Source: an uncultured Eubacteriales bacterium (lineage in GTDB: Bacteria > Bacillota > Clostridia > Oscillospirales > Acutalibacteraceae). Taken from it: a DNA stretch of 64,000 bases. Below, piece by piece: positions 26,225-35,675 of the stretch. The position numbers and the translations under genes are program-made. The stretch covers positions 43,094-107,093 of the forward strand of contig CAKSWC010000007.1 in NCBI GenBank assembly GCA_934511365.1, written 5' to 3'. The number at the start of each line of letters is the position of its first letter. Position 1 is the stretch's first letter. The notes beneath the pieces were generated by a model that searched no databases, had not been told where the DNA came from, and saw only the letters and a program-made list of their open reading frames with translations.

Positions 26225-26298
26225 AACCGCTGATTAACCAAGGGGCATAAATCTTGACGGTGTTTTGCGCTCTCAATTCAATCGGCAGTTACACAAAA
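26225..26298 (+). repeat. intergenic hairpin repeat, copy A, upstream of thiI
   Basis: About 74 bp closely related to copy B at 58575-58647: AACCGCTGATT, CTTGACGG, TTTGC-CTCTCA, AATCGGC-G and ACACAAA occur in the same order. The ends pair (CTGATT with AATCGG), giving a long hairpin. TTGACG-17-TTCAAT inside it resembles a promoter. It ends 13 bases before the thiI ATG. Confidence 0.75.
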
Positions 26299-26311
26299 CG
26301 GAGACTGAAAA

Positions 26312-27487
26312 ATGAAAAAGGTTATTCTCATCAAAAACGGCGAGCTTGTTCTCAAAGGGCTCAACCGTTCAACCTTTGAAGATATGCTCATTAAAAATAT
26401 GCGCCGCAGGCTTTCCGACCTCGGAAAATTCAACTTCTTCAAGGCGCAGTCAACAATAATCGCCGAACCGGAAAGCGAGGACATTGACTTTGATGAGGCC
26501 GTTGAACGTATCGGCCGCGTTTTTGGCATTGTTGCGTTTTCCGTTGCCGGAGTGACGGAAAAGGACCTTGAAAAAATTGAAGAAAGCGTTCTTGAATTCC
26601 TCGGCGATGACCTGCGCGTGGTCAGAACCTTTAAGGTCAACGCAAAACGCAGCGACAAAAAGTTTGCCTATAAATCGCCGGAAATCTGCCGCGAGGTCGG
26701 CGGATACATCCTTTCAAAAATCCCGTCCTTAAAAGTTGACGTTCATAACCCGGAGCTTACCGTCACCGTTGAGGTGCGCGACAAGCACGTCTTTGTCCAC
26801 GGCAACCAGCTCAAGGGTGCCGGCGGAATGCCCGTCGGTTCGTCCGGAAGGGCGGCCTTGCTCCTCTCCGGCGGAATAGACAGCCCCGTTGCCGGCTATA
26901 TGATGGCCAAGCGCGGCCTTGTTCTCACCGCGGTTCATTTTGCCGCACCGCCCTACACAAGCCCCAGAGCGGAGCTGAAGGTTAAAAAGCTTGCCTCAAT
27001 CGTTGCGCGATACAGCGGAAGAATCAACCTTGCCGTTGTTCCGTTCACCGAGATTCAAGAGCATATTAAGGACAACTGCCCCGAGGAGCTTTTCACAGTC
27101 ATTATGCGTCGCCTTATGATGAAAATTGCTCAGCGCATTGCAAGGAAGGACAAGTGTCAGGCGCTTATCACGGGCGAAAGCCTTGGCCAGGTTGCATCTC
27201 AAACAATCGGCGCAATCGCCTGCACCGACGCGGTTGCAACAATGCCCGTTTTCCGTCCGTGCATCGGCATGGACAAGGAGGAGATCATTGCCATTGCGCG
27301 GAAGATTGACACCTTTGAAACCTCGCTTGAGCCGTATGAGGACTGCTGCACCGTCTTTACGCCGAAGCACCCGAGGACGCGCCCAATGCTTGAACAGATT
27401 GAACAGGCGGAAAGCGCGGTTGACTTTGAAGCAATGATTCAAAAGGCTGTGGCGGAAACAAGGTTTTGCTCGGTTGACGCCGGATGA
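26312..27487 (+). CDS. thiI: tRNA 4-thiouridine synthase ThiI
   Basis: Adenylates U8 of tRNA and inserts sulfur; in many bacteria it also supplies sulfur for thiamine. The 391-residue product has an N-terminal ferredoxin-like/THUMP region (about 1-165) and a PP-loop ATPase domain with LLSGGIDSPVAGYM near residue 185 and GESLGQVASQT further on. There is no C-terminal rhodanese domain, as is usual outside gammaproteobacteria, so sulfur probably comes directly from the desulfurase encoded upstream. ATG follows CGGAG by 8 nt. The hairpin repeat copy A forms most of its upstream gap. Confidence 0.95.
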   Translation: MKKVILIKNGELVLKGLNRSTFEDMLIKNMRRRLSDLGKFNFFKAQSTIIAEPESEDIDFDEAVERIGRVFGIVAFSVAGVTEKDLEKIEESVLEFLGDDLRVVRTFKVNAKRSDKKFAYKSPEICREVGGYILSKIPSLKVDVHNPELTVTVEVRDKHVFVHGNQLKGAGGMPVGSSGRAALLLSGGIDSPVAGYMMAKRGLVLTAVHFAAPPYTSPRAELKVKKLASIVARYSGRINLAVVPFTEIQEHIKDNCPEELFTVIMRRLMMKIAQRIARKDKCQALITGESLGQVASQTIGAIACTDAVATMPVFRPCIGMDKEEIIAIARKIDTFETSLEPYEDCCTVFTPKHPRTRPMLEQIEQAESAVDFEAMIQKAVAETRFCSVDAG

Positions 27488-27583
27488 CAGGTGTTTCAAA
27501 GCAGCAATTATTTTGCAGGGGCAAAAATTCGCAGCTGCCCGGAGTTACTCAGATAATCAGATATTTGCAAAGGGATGAAGAAC

Positions 27584-28870
27584 ATGAAGTGTGAGCTTGT
27601 TTTTGTTGGAACGGAGCTTTTGCTCGGCGATATCCTCAACACCAATGCGCAGTATCTTTCAAAAAAACTTGCTGCGCTCGGCTTTGACGTTTTGTTCCAG
27701 TGCGTTGTTGGCGATAATCCCCAAAGGCTCAGGAAGGTTCTTGAGGATGGCCTTGAGCGGTCAGACATTATTATCACAACCGGCGGACTCGGACCCACAA
27801 AGGACGACCTCACAAAAGAGGTTTGCGCGTCCGTGTTCTCCCTTCCGCTTGAAGAGGACGCCGAAAGCCTCAAGCGTATATATGACTACTTCAAAGCAAA
27901 AAACACCCCGATGCCGGAAAGCAACAAAAAGCAGGCGCTAATGCCGCGCGGTTCGGTCATTTTTAAAAACACCAACGGAACAGCCCCCGGCTGCGCAATG
28001 GAAAAGGATGGAAAGCGCATCCTCATCCTCCCCGGCCCTCCGAGGGAGATGCACGAAATGTTTGAAAACTGCGCCCTGCCGTATCTCAGACAGTTTTCCG
28101 ACCACGTTATAATTTCACACTCGGTGCGCACTTTTGGCATCGGCGAAAGCCTTATGGCGCAAAAGGCCGGAGAGCTTCTTGATATGCAAAACCCGACCGT
28201 TGCCCCGTATGCAAAAAGCGGAGAGGCGCTTTTGCGCGTGACCGCAAAGGCGCAGACCGAGGAAGCGGCCGAGGAACTTATTGCTCCCGTTATTGAAGAA
28301 ATCAAAAGCCGTCTCGGTTCGCTTGTATACGGCATTGACCGCGAAAACCCGGAGGAAGCCCTTGTTGCGCTCCTGAAGGAAAAAGGACTTACCCTTGCAA
28401 CGGCGGAAAGCTGCACCGGTGGCCTTATTGCAAAAAGAATCACCGATATTCCCGGCGCGTCCGAAGTGTTCGGCTGCGGTATCGTTTCATATTCAAACGA
28501 GATTAAGAAAAACATTCTCGGCGTAAAAGAAGAACTGCTTCAAAAATACGGCGCGGTCAGTGAGGCTGTTGCGGCTTCAATGGCGCTCGGCGCGGTGAAA
28601 AAGAGCGGCGCCGCGCTCGCCATTTCCGTAACGGGCATTGCGGGTCCCGGCTCAGACGGAACGGAAAAGCCCGTTGGCCTTGTTTATATTGCGGTCACGG
28701 ACGGCAGCAGTTACAGAATCAAAAAGCTGCTCACCGGTCACGCGGAAAAAAGCTGCCGCGATTACAACCGGACGGTCAGCGCATCGGTTGCCCTCAACGA
28801 GGTTCGCCTTTTTGTTCTTGAAAGCGAAAACAACCGGAAAGACATTAACGCTTTTATTAATTCATTTTAA
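27584..28870 (+). CDS. cinA: CinA-like nicotinamide-nucleotide amidohydrolase
   Basis: A 428-residue two-domain protein. The N-terminal half is the MoCF-like (COG1058) domain with GTELLLGDILNTNA and TTGGLGPTKDD. The C-terminal half is the NMN amidohydrolase domain with LATAESCTGGLIAKRITDIPGAS and VTGIAGPGSDG. It recycles pyridine nucleotide by-products. The ATG at 27584 is chosen because the in-frame ATG at 27575 touches the AAAGGG site. It lies 96 bp behind thiI and 15 bp before the sortase gene, so a cluster or operon is likely. Confidence 0.93.
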   Translation: MKCELVFVGTELLLGDILNTNAQYLSKKLAALGFDVLFQCVVGDNPQRLRKVLEDGLERSDIIITTGGLGPTKDDLTKEVCASVFSLPLEEDAESLKRIYDYFKAKNTPMPESNKKQALMPRGSVIFKNTNGTAPGCAMEKDGKRILILPGPPREMHEMFENCALPYLRQFSDHVIISHSVRTFGIGESLMAQKAGELLDMQNPTVAPYAKSGEALLRVTAKAQTEEAAEELIAPVIEEIKSRLGSLVYGIDRENPEEALVALLKEKGLTLATAESCTGGLIAKRITDIPGASEVFGCGIVSYSNEIKKNILGVKEELLQKYGAVSEAVAASMALGAVKKSGAALAISVTGIAGPGSDGTEKPVGLVYIAVTDGSSYRIKKLLTGHAEKSCRDYNRTVSASVALNEVRLFVLESENNRKDINAFINSF

Positions 28871-28885
28871 AGGATAAATGCAGTT

Positions 28886-30652
28886 ATGAAGATAATTTAT
28901 GAGGATTCAAACGGACGTGAAAACGAAAACCGAATGAACAAAAACACCTCAGACGGCTCGTTCTCCCGTTCAGACGTTCCGCCTGCGGTCATCAGAAGCG
29001 TCCGTTCCTCCAAAGGCGCAAGGAAGGGGACGCAGAACATTTCTGCCGATGCAGGGCAGGAAAAGGAACCGAAAAGCGAAAAACCGGAACCGGAAAATCC
29101 GCAGGAAAAAGCTTCTGCGCCCGAGCCGGAGTTTAAATTGACCGATGAGCAGGTTGCTTTTCTTCTGCGCCGTTATCTGAACTCGAATCCCGACTTTGCC
29201 GAAAAGGCGGAAAACATTCAGTCGAAAGCGCAGGAACAGCCGCAGTCCAAGCAGCTGGCCCCCGTACCCGGAAAGAAAAGCGCCGGAACAAGAATCGTTT
29301 TCCAAAGTCCGGACTTTGACGATTCGGAGGATGAGGTGGCAAAACCTCGGCCTCAGCGAGGCCCCGTTATTCCAACGGAGGCCGATTATGACTATGATGA
29401 CGAGCTTGACGATGAGTTTGACAACGATGAGGAGGATTTTTATTCCGTTCCCCAGCCGAAAGCCCTCCCGAAGCCGTCCTCGGTTGCAATAGATTATGTC
29501 ATTGACGAAATTGACATCAGCACACCGAAAAAGCCATCGAATCTGAATGTTTTGAACAGCAGCCGCCCAAAAACCGTTCCCTCGGCCGGCCAGAGTGTTC
29601 CCGAAAGTCTTGTTGTTGAGGACGTTGCTCCGGCTCAGCCGGAAAAACCGGCCGGAAAAAAGAAACCCTCGGTCGGAGAGATTATCCGCCTTGTTGTTCT
29701 CTCCGCTTCAATCCTTGCAATCGTCATTTCCGCGGCGGTTCTGCTCAAGGAGTATAAGCTCCACAAGGACAACCAGAAGCTTGAGTCCGGAATTTCAGAC
29801 CTCATTATCACCGAGGACGAAACCTCGGAAACAAAAAAGACCCCCGGAACAACAAAAAAGACCGAGGAAAAAACAACCCTTTCCGCCGAGCAGAAATGGG
29901 CAAAAATCCGCGAGGAATATCCAAACACCGTTTTTCCGCAGAATATCCAGCTCAAATATGCAAAGCTTTACGCTGTGAACAATGACTTTGTCGGCTATCT
30001 TGAAGCAAAGGGCATCAATCTTTCCCTCCCTGTTGTTCAAACGAATAATGACGACACATATCTTGAGAAGAACTTTTACGGCCAGAGCACAAAATACGGC
30101 TGTCCGTTTGTGACCTTCCGCAACAATATTGAACCGCTCGACCTCAACACAATAATTTTCGGCCACCATATGAACGACAAAACAATCTTCGGTGCGCTTG
30201 ATCATTACAAGAGCATTGACGGCTTCAAAAGCGCGCCGGTCATTATGTTCAACACGCTTTATAAAAACTATAAATGGAAAGTTATCGCCGCGTTCATTAC
30301 GAACGCCGAGGAAAAGGACGATAACGGCTATATTTTCCAATATTACTTCACAAATCTTTCATCTCAGGAGCGTTTTTCCGCCTATCTCAATGAGCTTGCG
30401 CAGCGTTCACTTTATGACACGGGCGTTGACGTTCTTCCAACCGACAAACTGCTGACGCTTTCAACCTGTTCCCATGAGTTTGAGGACGCCCGGTTTGTTG
30501 TTGTTGCGCGTCTTGTTCGCCCGGGAGAGAGCGCCGAGGTTGACACCTCAAAAGCAACGGCCAACCCCAATCCGCGCTATCCGCAGGCCTATTACACCGC
30601 CAAAAACCTCACCAACCCCTATTATGATGCGGCAAGATGGTATGTTGAATGA
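28886..30652 (+). CDS. class B sortase with long disordered cytoplasmic N-terminus
   Basis: Transpeptidase that joins surface proteins to peptidoglycan or to each other. Residues 1-260 are hydrophilic, Pro/Glu/Lys/Asp-rich and probably disordered. One membrane helix follows (about 266-288), then a linker, then the sortase B domain (about 345-545) with His427 in FGHHM, Cys528 in TLSTCSHEF and Arg536 in DARFVVVARL. At 588 residues it is more than twice the usual 220-280; the excess is the cytoplasmic tail. No substrate with an obvious sorting signal is encoded in this window. The next gene has the same topology. Confidence 0.9.
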   Translation: MKIIYEDSNGRENENRMNKNTSDGSFSRSDVPPAVIRSVRSSKGARKGTQNISADAGQEKEPKSEKPEPENPQEKASAPEPEFKLTDEQVAFLLRRYLNSNPDFAEKAENIQSKAQEQPQSKQLAPVPGKKSAGTRIVFQSPDFDDSEDEVAKPRPQRGPVIPTEADYDYDDELDDEFDNDEEDFYSVPQPKALPKPSSVAIDYVIDEIDISTPKKPSNLNVLNSSRPKTVPSAGQSVPESLVVEDVAPAQPEKPAGKKKPSVGEIIRLVVLSASILAIVISAAVLLKEYKLHKDNQKLESGISDLIITEDETSETKKTPGTTKKTEEKTTLSAEQKWAKIREEYPNTVFPQNIQLKYAKLYAVNNDFVGYLEAKGINLSLPVVQTNNDDTYLEKNFYGQSTKYGCPFVTFRNNIEPLDLNTIIFGHHMNDKTIFGALDHYKSIDGFKSAPVIMFNTLYKNYKWKVIAAFITNAEEKDDNGYIFQYYFTNLSSQERFSAYLNELAQRSLYDTGVDVLPTDKLLTLSTCSHEFEDARFVVVARLVRPGESAEVDTSKATANPNPRYPQAYYTAKNLTNPYYDAARWYVE

Positions 30653-30797
30653 TTTTTTCCGTCCTTTTTCAAAAAAAGGCTTTTCGCGCGGTTTCGCGCC
30701 TTTGAAGCGATTGGTTATCTGAACATTTTAATCATAAATACAACGATTTCCGCCCCCGTTAAAACGGAAAGCGGAGTCTAGAAAACCGAGGAGAGAA

Positions 30798-32987
30798 ATG
30801 TTAAAACTATTTACACTTGAAAATTTACCTGCATCCTCAGAGGACGCGGTCTATAAGATCTGTCTCACGCTTGAAAAATACGGTCTTGCGGACGATATGG
30901 CGTTCACCTTTGAAAATTATGACGAGCTTTTTGACGCCGTACTGCACGCCCTCCAGGACGGAGAAAGCGTTATTGTTGGCGCCGACCCGGCCGATTACAA
31001 CGCCGTTAAGCGCGAGATGATAGGAAAATTCCTGCTTGACGAATATTCAAGCCCGAATATTGCCGAAAGAATCTCTCAGAACGCCGATGACGGCACTGCT
31101 GCGGTCGATATGGAGAGCGAATGCATTATTCCGCGCGGAGCGCTGTTTCACCTTTCTCCGGACGGAATCAAAAGCGGCTTTTCCTGCGCCGTTCTGAACG
31201 GAACGCTCACATTCCTTCCGCTTGACTTTGTCAGAGTTGACGCAATTTTGGAAAACTATATTTCCTCTGTTCTTGCGCCAAAGTCTGAAAGCGTTCCGGA
31301 GCCGGAGGCTCAGCCTGAGGAACAGGAAAGCGAGCCGCAGGAAGAACAGGAGCAGGGTTTTGACATTGCACCGTCCGTTTCTGCAATGGTTTCCGCCCTC
31401 ATTCAGCTTTCAAAAACGGCAGCCTTTGCAACGGGCGAAGGCGCAATGCAGGTTTATAACCTCTATAACAAAATTGACGGCCTTTCAGACGTTGTTAACT
31501 TTGTTGAAATTGTTGATGAGGACGAGGACAACACAGAAAACGGCGAGCTCTCCGAGTCCGAGTCGGTCAAAACTATCCGCCACGCACGCGAGGCGATGTT
31601 CAATACCGAATCCGATTTCGGCGCGGCAATCTCAGATATCCTCACAAGCGAGAACGAGGACGGAACAACAAGCTATTTTGCATATATTGCCGTTGCGGAG
31701 AAAAAACGCGCAAAGGCCAAAAAAATCAACACCACCAACCCGAATGACCTTGAGCTTCTTCTTCCCCACTGCGTTGCAATTCTTTGCGACACCCTGACGG
31801 GAAAACTTGACGATATCCGCAGGCAGGAGGAAATTGAAAAAGCCTCCGCCGAAAGCCAGCAAGGAGCCAAAAAGCCCGAGGAAAAAAAGCTTTCAAAGGG
31901 TATGATAATTTTCATTGCGGCGGTTTTGCTTGTTGCCGCAATCACTCCGGTCATTCTTGTAAAAATAATCTGGTCCAAAGAGGACGAAACAACAACAATG
32001 AATCCGCTTTTGACCGCATCTTCCTCCGTTTCCGGCCAAACTCAGCAGACAGGCGGGGCTTTCCCCGGCATTGACAGCAATGCAAACGCTACAACCGCGC
32101 CGGGAAGCGCCGGAACAACCGCAAAGGAGCCGACCGCAACCGAATATTCCGCGCAGGCAACGGCGGCGCCGGCGCCTTCAACAAGCGGAAAATTTACGTT
32201 TTATGTTTTCGGATATGGCCACGGAGTTGGAATGAGCCAGCACGGCGCAAACTACCTTGCCTCTCAGGGCTGGAATTATGCGCAGATTCTTGCGAATTAT
32301 TACTACGGAACAACCCTTGTTACCGGAGACACATATCCGGAAACGATCAAATATAACGGTTCGGATTACAAAACGCGCGAGTATCTTGCTTCCGCGCTTG
32401 AAAGCGAGATGGGCTCCTCATTCCAGAAAGAGGCGCTCAAAGCGCAGGCCGTTGCGCTTTATACTTTTGCAAAGTATTATAATTACACGCTTGGAACCGA
32501 TTCAAACGCATTCGGAAAAACTCCGTCTCAGGCGTGCTATGACGCTGTTGACGAGATTATGAAATACGGCCTTTACATTGCGTATAACGGAACGGAGGCT
32601 GCGCTGACCCCGTTCCATTCAATCAGCGCGGGCCTTACAACCTCATTCTATAACGTCTGGGGCAAAACGGCCGTTCCGTATCTCGGCGGAGGACGTCCGA
32701 GCTACGGCGATTATTCGGTGGACGGCTTCAAGTCAACATACTCCGTGACGAGCGATGACATGAAGAAAATTATCAAAAACAAGCTGAGTGTTGACGTGAG
32801 CGGCGACCCGTCAACGTGGATAACGGTTATTTCCCATGACCGCGCGGTTAACGAAAACGTCGGCTATGTTTCTTCAATGAATGTTGGCGGAAAGGTCATT
32901 TCCGGAAACGATTTCAGAACAAAGGTTATGGAGGGCAAAATCCGCTCCCATTGCTTTATGTTGGTTTATACGCCGGACGGCCAGTAA
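30798..32987 (+). CDS. CinA-MoCF-like domain fused to a circularly permuted SpoIID domain
   Basis: The 729-residue product has a cytoplasmic half, one membrane helix (about 369-391), a Thr/Ser/Ala linker (395-462) and an extracellular SpoIID/LytB-type domain. In ordinary SpoIID proteins the GHGVGMSQ-x-GA motif closes the domain; here it comes first (474-484) and the part with LESEMGSSFQKEALKAQAVA follows, i.e. a circular permutation. Residues ~110-160 (IPRGALFH...SGFSCAVLNG...FLPLDFVRVD) align by eye with the CinA MoCF domain encoded two genes upstream (MPRGSVIF...PGCAMEKDG...ILPGPPREM). SpoIID cleaves denuded glycan strands, so a wall hydrolase is likely. ATG follows GAGGAG. Confidence 0.75.
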   Translation: MLKLFTLENLPASSEDAVYKICLTLEKYGLADDMAFTFENYDELFDAVLHALQDGESVIVGADPADYNAVKREMIGKFLLDEYSSPNIAERISQNADDGTAAVDMESECIIPRGALFHLSPDGIKSGFSCAVLNGTLTFLPLDFVRVDAILENYISSVLAPKSESVPEPEAQPEEQESEPQEEQEQGFDIAPSVSAMVSALIQLSKTAAFATGEGAMQVYNLYNKIDGLSDVVNFVEIVDEDEDNTENGELSESESVKTIRHAREAMFNTESDFGAAISDILTSENEDGTTSYFAYIAVAEKKRAKAKKINTTNPNDLELLLPHCVAILCDTLTGKLDDIRRQEEIEKASAESQQGAKKPEEKKLSKGMIIFIAAVLLVAAITPVILVKIIWSKEDETTTMNPLLTASSSVSGQTQQTGGAFPGIDSNANATTAPGSAGTTAKEPTATEYSAQATAAPAPSTSGKFTFYVFGYGHGVGMSQHGANYLASQGWNYAQILANYYYGTTLVTGDTYPETIKYNGSDYKTREYLASALESEMGSSFQKEALKAQAVALYTFAKYYNYTLGTDSNAFGKTPSQACYDAVDEIMKYGLYIAYNGTEAALTPFHSISAGLTTSFYNVWGKTAVPYLGGGRPSYGDYSVDGFKSTYSVTSDDMKKIIKNKLSVDVSGDPSTWITVISHDRAVNENVGYVSSMNVGGKVISGNDFRTKVMEGKIRSHCFMLVYTPDGQ

Positions 32988-33012
32988 CAGACGCAAAAAC
33001 AGCCACAACGAA

Positions 33013-33050
33013 AAACCCGGACAGCCGATTCATTGCGGCTGCCCGGGTTT
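33013..33050. terminator. terminator between convergent genes
   Basis: AACCCGG-ACAGCCG pairs with CGGCTG-CCCGGGTT around ATTCATTG, with A-rich and T-rich flanks suitable for both directions. Confidence 0.75.
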
Positions 33051-33062
33051 GTTATTTGAGGC

Positions 33063-35510
33063 TTATACCATTTTAAGCAGTGCCGGAAGCTTCATTACTG
33101 CGCTGCCGAGACCGGCAAGAATTTTTCCTGCGCCCTTAACGGTGCTTTCGTCATCGTTAAGAATCATGAGAAGTCCGTTCGCCATCTCCTCGGTGAACAC
33201 GCCGCTGCTCATGGTGATGAAGTTCCTGATTGGAATCTGGAGAGCCATCGCCTTGACCATGTCAACGGTTGAGTTGCTCTCTCTGAAAACAAGGTTCAGC
33301 GCCTTGTCAATAACGGTGTTGATTCTTCTGCCCCATTTTGAGCCTTTGGTTCTTTCGAGCGAATCGAGCAGGGTGAACGGCTCGTTTCCTCTTTCGCAGG
33401 GCGGAATCTCATGGCCGAGAACGGCGGTGAACGCTTCATCGGAAACCGTCTGAACCTCACCGGTGTAATACTCCGGTGCAACGGCTCTGTAATCGGGAAC
33501 GGTAACATTTTCTGCGGTTGATTCAACATTGACCTTGCCTTTGAGGCGGATATCGCGGCTTGAGGCACCAACAAGAATTTCAAACTCACCGCTTTCAACG
33601 TGCCAGTCATGAATGTTGACGTTGTAATATGCAAATGCGCGTTTTGAAAGCTCAACGGTAACGGTTTTTTCCTCGCCCGGCTCAAGGAAGATTTTTGAAA
33701 AGCCCTTGAGTTCTTTTGTCGGGCGGAAGATTGTGCTTTGAGTGTCTGAAACATAGACCTGAGAAATTTCCGCGCCTGCGGTGTTTCCTGTGTTTTTAAC
33801 CTTGAAAGAAACGGTGAGAGTGTCGGTATCCTTGAGCTTTTTCTTTGAAAGCTTCAAGCCGGAATACTGGAATTCGGTGTATGAAAGGCCGAAGCCGAAC
33901 GGGAAGAGAACGTCCTTTTTGGCGGTGTCATAATATCTGTAGCCGATATAAACGCTATCTCTATATTCGGTGGTCATGACCGTTCCCGGGTAATAATTAA
34001 CGCACTGGGTGTCCGCGAGTGAGAGCGGATATGTTTCCGCAAGCTTTCCGCAGGGGTTCTGCTTTCCGGAAAGGATGTCGGCTATCGCCTCGCCGCCCGC
34101 CTGACCGCCGAGGTATGCGTTGAGAACGCCTTTGACCTTTGAAAGCCACGGCATTGTTACGGGTGAACCGCCGGAAAGAACAACAACAACATTTTCGCAA
34201 ACCTCGCAAAGCTCCTCGGCAAGGCGGTTGTGAGCCGCCGGAAGTTCAAGCGTTGTTCTGTCATAGCCCTCAGCCTCATATTCCTCGGTGAGACCGATAA
34301 AGAGGAGAACAATGTCGCTCCTTTTTGCAAGAGCGCAGGCGTCATTGATTAAAAGCTGAGAAATTCCGCGGCTCTTTTTGTCATAGCCGGGGGCATAGTT
34401 CGGCTTAAAGCCCTCTTTGACGAGTGCGCTGAAAGCGTCTGAAAGCTCGGTTGGATTGATTTGCGAGGAGCCTGCGCCCTGATAGCGCGGCGCTCTGGCA
34501 AGTTCACCGATAACGGCAATCTTCTGTCCCTTTTTGAGCGGAAGAACGGAGTCATCGTTTTTAAGAAGCACCATTGACTGCGCCGCAACTTCGCGTGCGA
34601 GCGCATGATGGGCCTTTTTGTCATATGTATAGACGCCGAGATTCTTTTCAGACTTGAAAGCAAGGTCAAGCAAAGCGTCAACGCGCCTGTCAAGCATTTC
34701 GGTTGAAAGCTGACCTCTGCGGACGGCGTCGGCAATTTTTTTGTCGTTATATCCGCCGGAGGTGGGCATTTCAAGGTCGTTTCCGGCAATGATACCCTGA
34801 ACGCGGTCGTTCGCCGCGCCCCAGTCGGTAACAACAACGCCGTCAAAGCCCCATTCATCGCGCAGGATCTTCTGCTGAAGCTCCTCGCTGTCTGAGCAGT
34901 ATGTTCCGTTGAGCTTGTTATAGGCGTTCATGACTGTCCAGGGTTTGCCCTTTTTAACGGCAATTTCAAAAGCAGTGAGGTAAATTTCGCGCAGCGCGCG
35001 CTCGTCAACAACGCTGTCAACCGACATCCGGCGCATCTCCTGGTTGTTGGTTGCAAAATGCTTGAGCGAGGTTCCGATACCCTTTGACTGAACGCCGTTT
35101 ATGAGGCCGGCCGCAACCTCTCCGGCAAGGAGAGGATCCTCTGAAAAATATTCAAAGTTCCTTCCGCAGAGGGGGGAACGCTTCATGTTGACGCCGGAGC
35201 CAAGGAGAACGCTGACGCGCTCGGCGAGGCATTCCTCACCCAAGGCTTCGCCCATTTTATAAAGCAATTCGGGATCCCATGACGCCGCCGTTGTTACGGC
35301 AGTCGGGAAGCACGTTGCCGGAACGGAATTTTCAAGGCTGGGGCCGCCGCTTTTTTCGTCCTTTTTTCTGAGTCCGTGGGGGCCGTCGGTGAGCATGATT
35401 GACGGAATGTCCAGGCGTTCAATGCCTTTTGTGTGCCAGAAATCCTTGCCTGAGCAAAGGGAAGCCTTTTCCTCAAGCGTCAGCTTATCAATAATTTCCT
35501 GATACTTCAT
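33063..35510 (-). CDS. glycoside hydrolase family 3 beta-glycosidase
   Basis: An 815-residue cytoplasmic enzyme (no signal peptide), probably a beta-glucosidase or related exo-glycosidase. Domain order is: (beta/alpha)8 barrel to about 300 with MLTDGPHGLR, KHFATNNQE and the nucleophile Asp229 in VVTDWGA; the alpha/beta sandwich; then an Fn3-like domain around 590-680. A C-terminal extension of ~130 residues follows, which is not a normal GH3 part and ends in hydrophobic helices (KILAGLGSAVMKLPALLK). The ATG at 35510 follows GGAGGTAAAT; longer frames upstream lack a site. Confidence 0.92.
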   Translation of the reverse strand: MKYQEIIDKLTLEEKASLCSGKDFWHTKGIERLDIPSIMLTDGPHGLRKKDEKSGGPSLENSVPATCFPTAVTTAASWDPELLYKMGEALGEECLAERVSVLLGSGVNMKRSPLCGRNFEYFSEDPLLAGEVAAGLINGVQSKGIGTSLKHFATNNQEMRRMSVDSVVDERALREIYLTAFEIAVKKGKPWTVMNAYNKLNGTYCSDSEELQQKILRDEWGFDGVVVTDWGAANDRVQGIIAGNDLEMPTSGGYNDKKIADAVRRGQLSTEMLDRRVDALLDLAFKSEKNLGVYTYDKKAHHALAREVAAQSMVLLKNDDSVLPLKKGQKIAVIGELARAPRYQGAGSSQINPTELSDAFSALVKEGFKPNYAPGYDKKSRGISQLLINDACALAKRSDIVLLFIGLTEEYEAEGYDRTTLELPAAHNRLAEELCEVCENVVVVLSGGSPVTMPWLSKVKGVLNAYLGGQAGGEAIADILSGKQNPCGKLAETYPLSLADTQCVNYYPGTVMTTEYRDSVYIGYRYYDTAKKDVLFPFGFGLSYTEFQYSGLKLSKKKLKDTDTLTVSFKVKNTGNTAGAEISQVYVSDTQSTIFRPTKELKGFSKIFLEPGEEKTVTVELSKRAFAYYNVNIHDWHVESGEFEILVGASSRDIRLKGKVNVESTAENVTVPDYRAVAPEYYTGEVQTVSDEAFTAVLGHEIPPCERGNEPFTLLDSLERTKGSKWGRRINTVIDKALNLVFRESNSTVDMVKAMALQIPIRNFITMSSGVFTEEMANGLLMILNDDESTVKGAGKILAGLGSAVMKLPALLKMV

Positions 35511-35540
35511 ATTTACCTCCGCATATAATTTGTTAACTTG

Positions 35541-35569
35541 ATTATACCCGTTATTTTTCCAGAGGTCAA
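35541..35569 (-). promoter_or_regulatory. promoter of the GH3 gene
   Basis: On the minus strand TTGACC (35564-35569) and TATAAT (35541-35546) are 17 bases apart. Confidence 0.85.
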
Positions 35570-35675
35570 CTGTTTTTTTATTAAGACGGCGGCATATTTG
35601 ATTCTCTTTGAAAAAACGGGAAAAAAATGGCGTCACGAGCCGCCCGGGGATATTTTATTCGGCTTTTATTACTGC

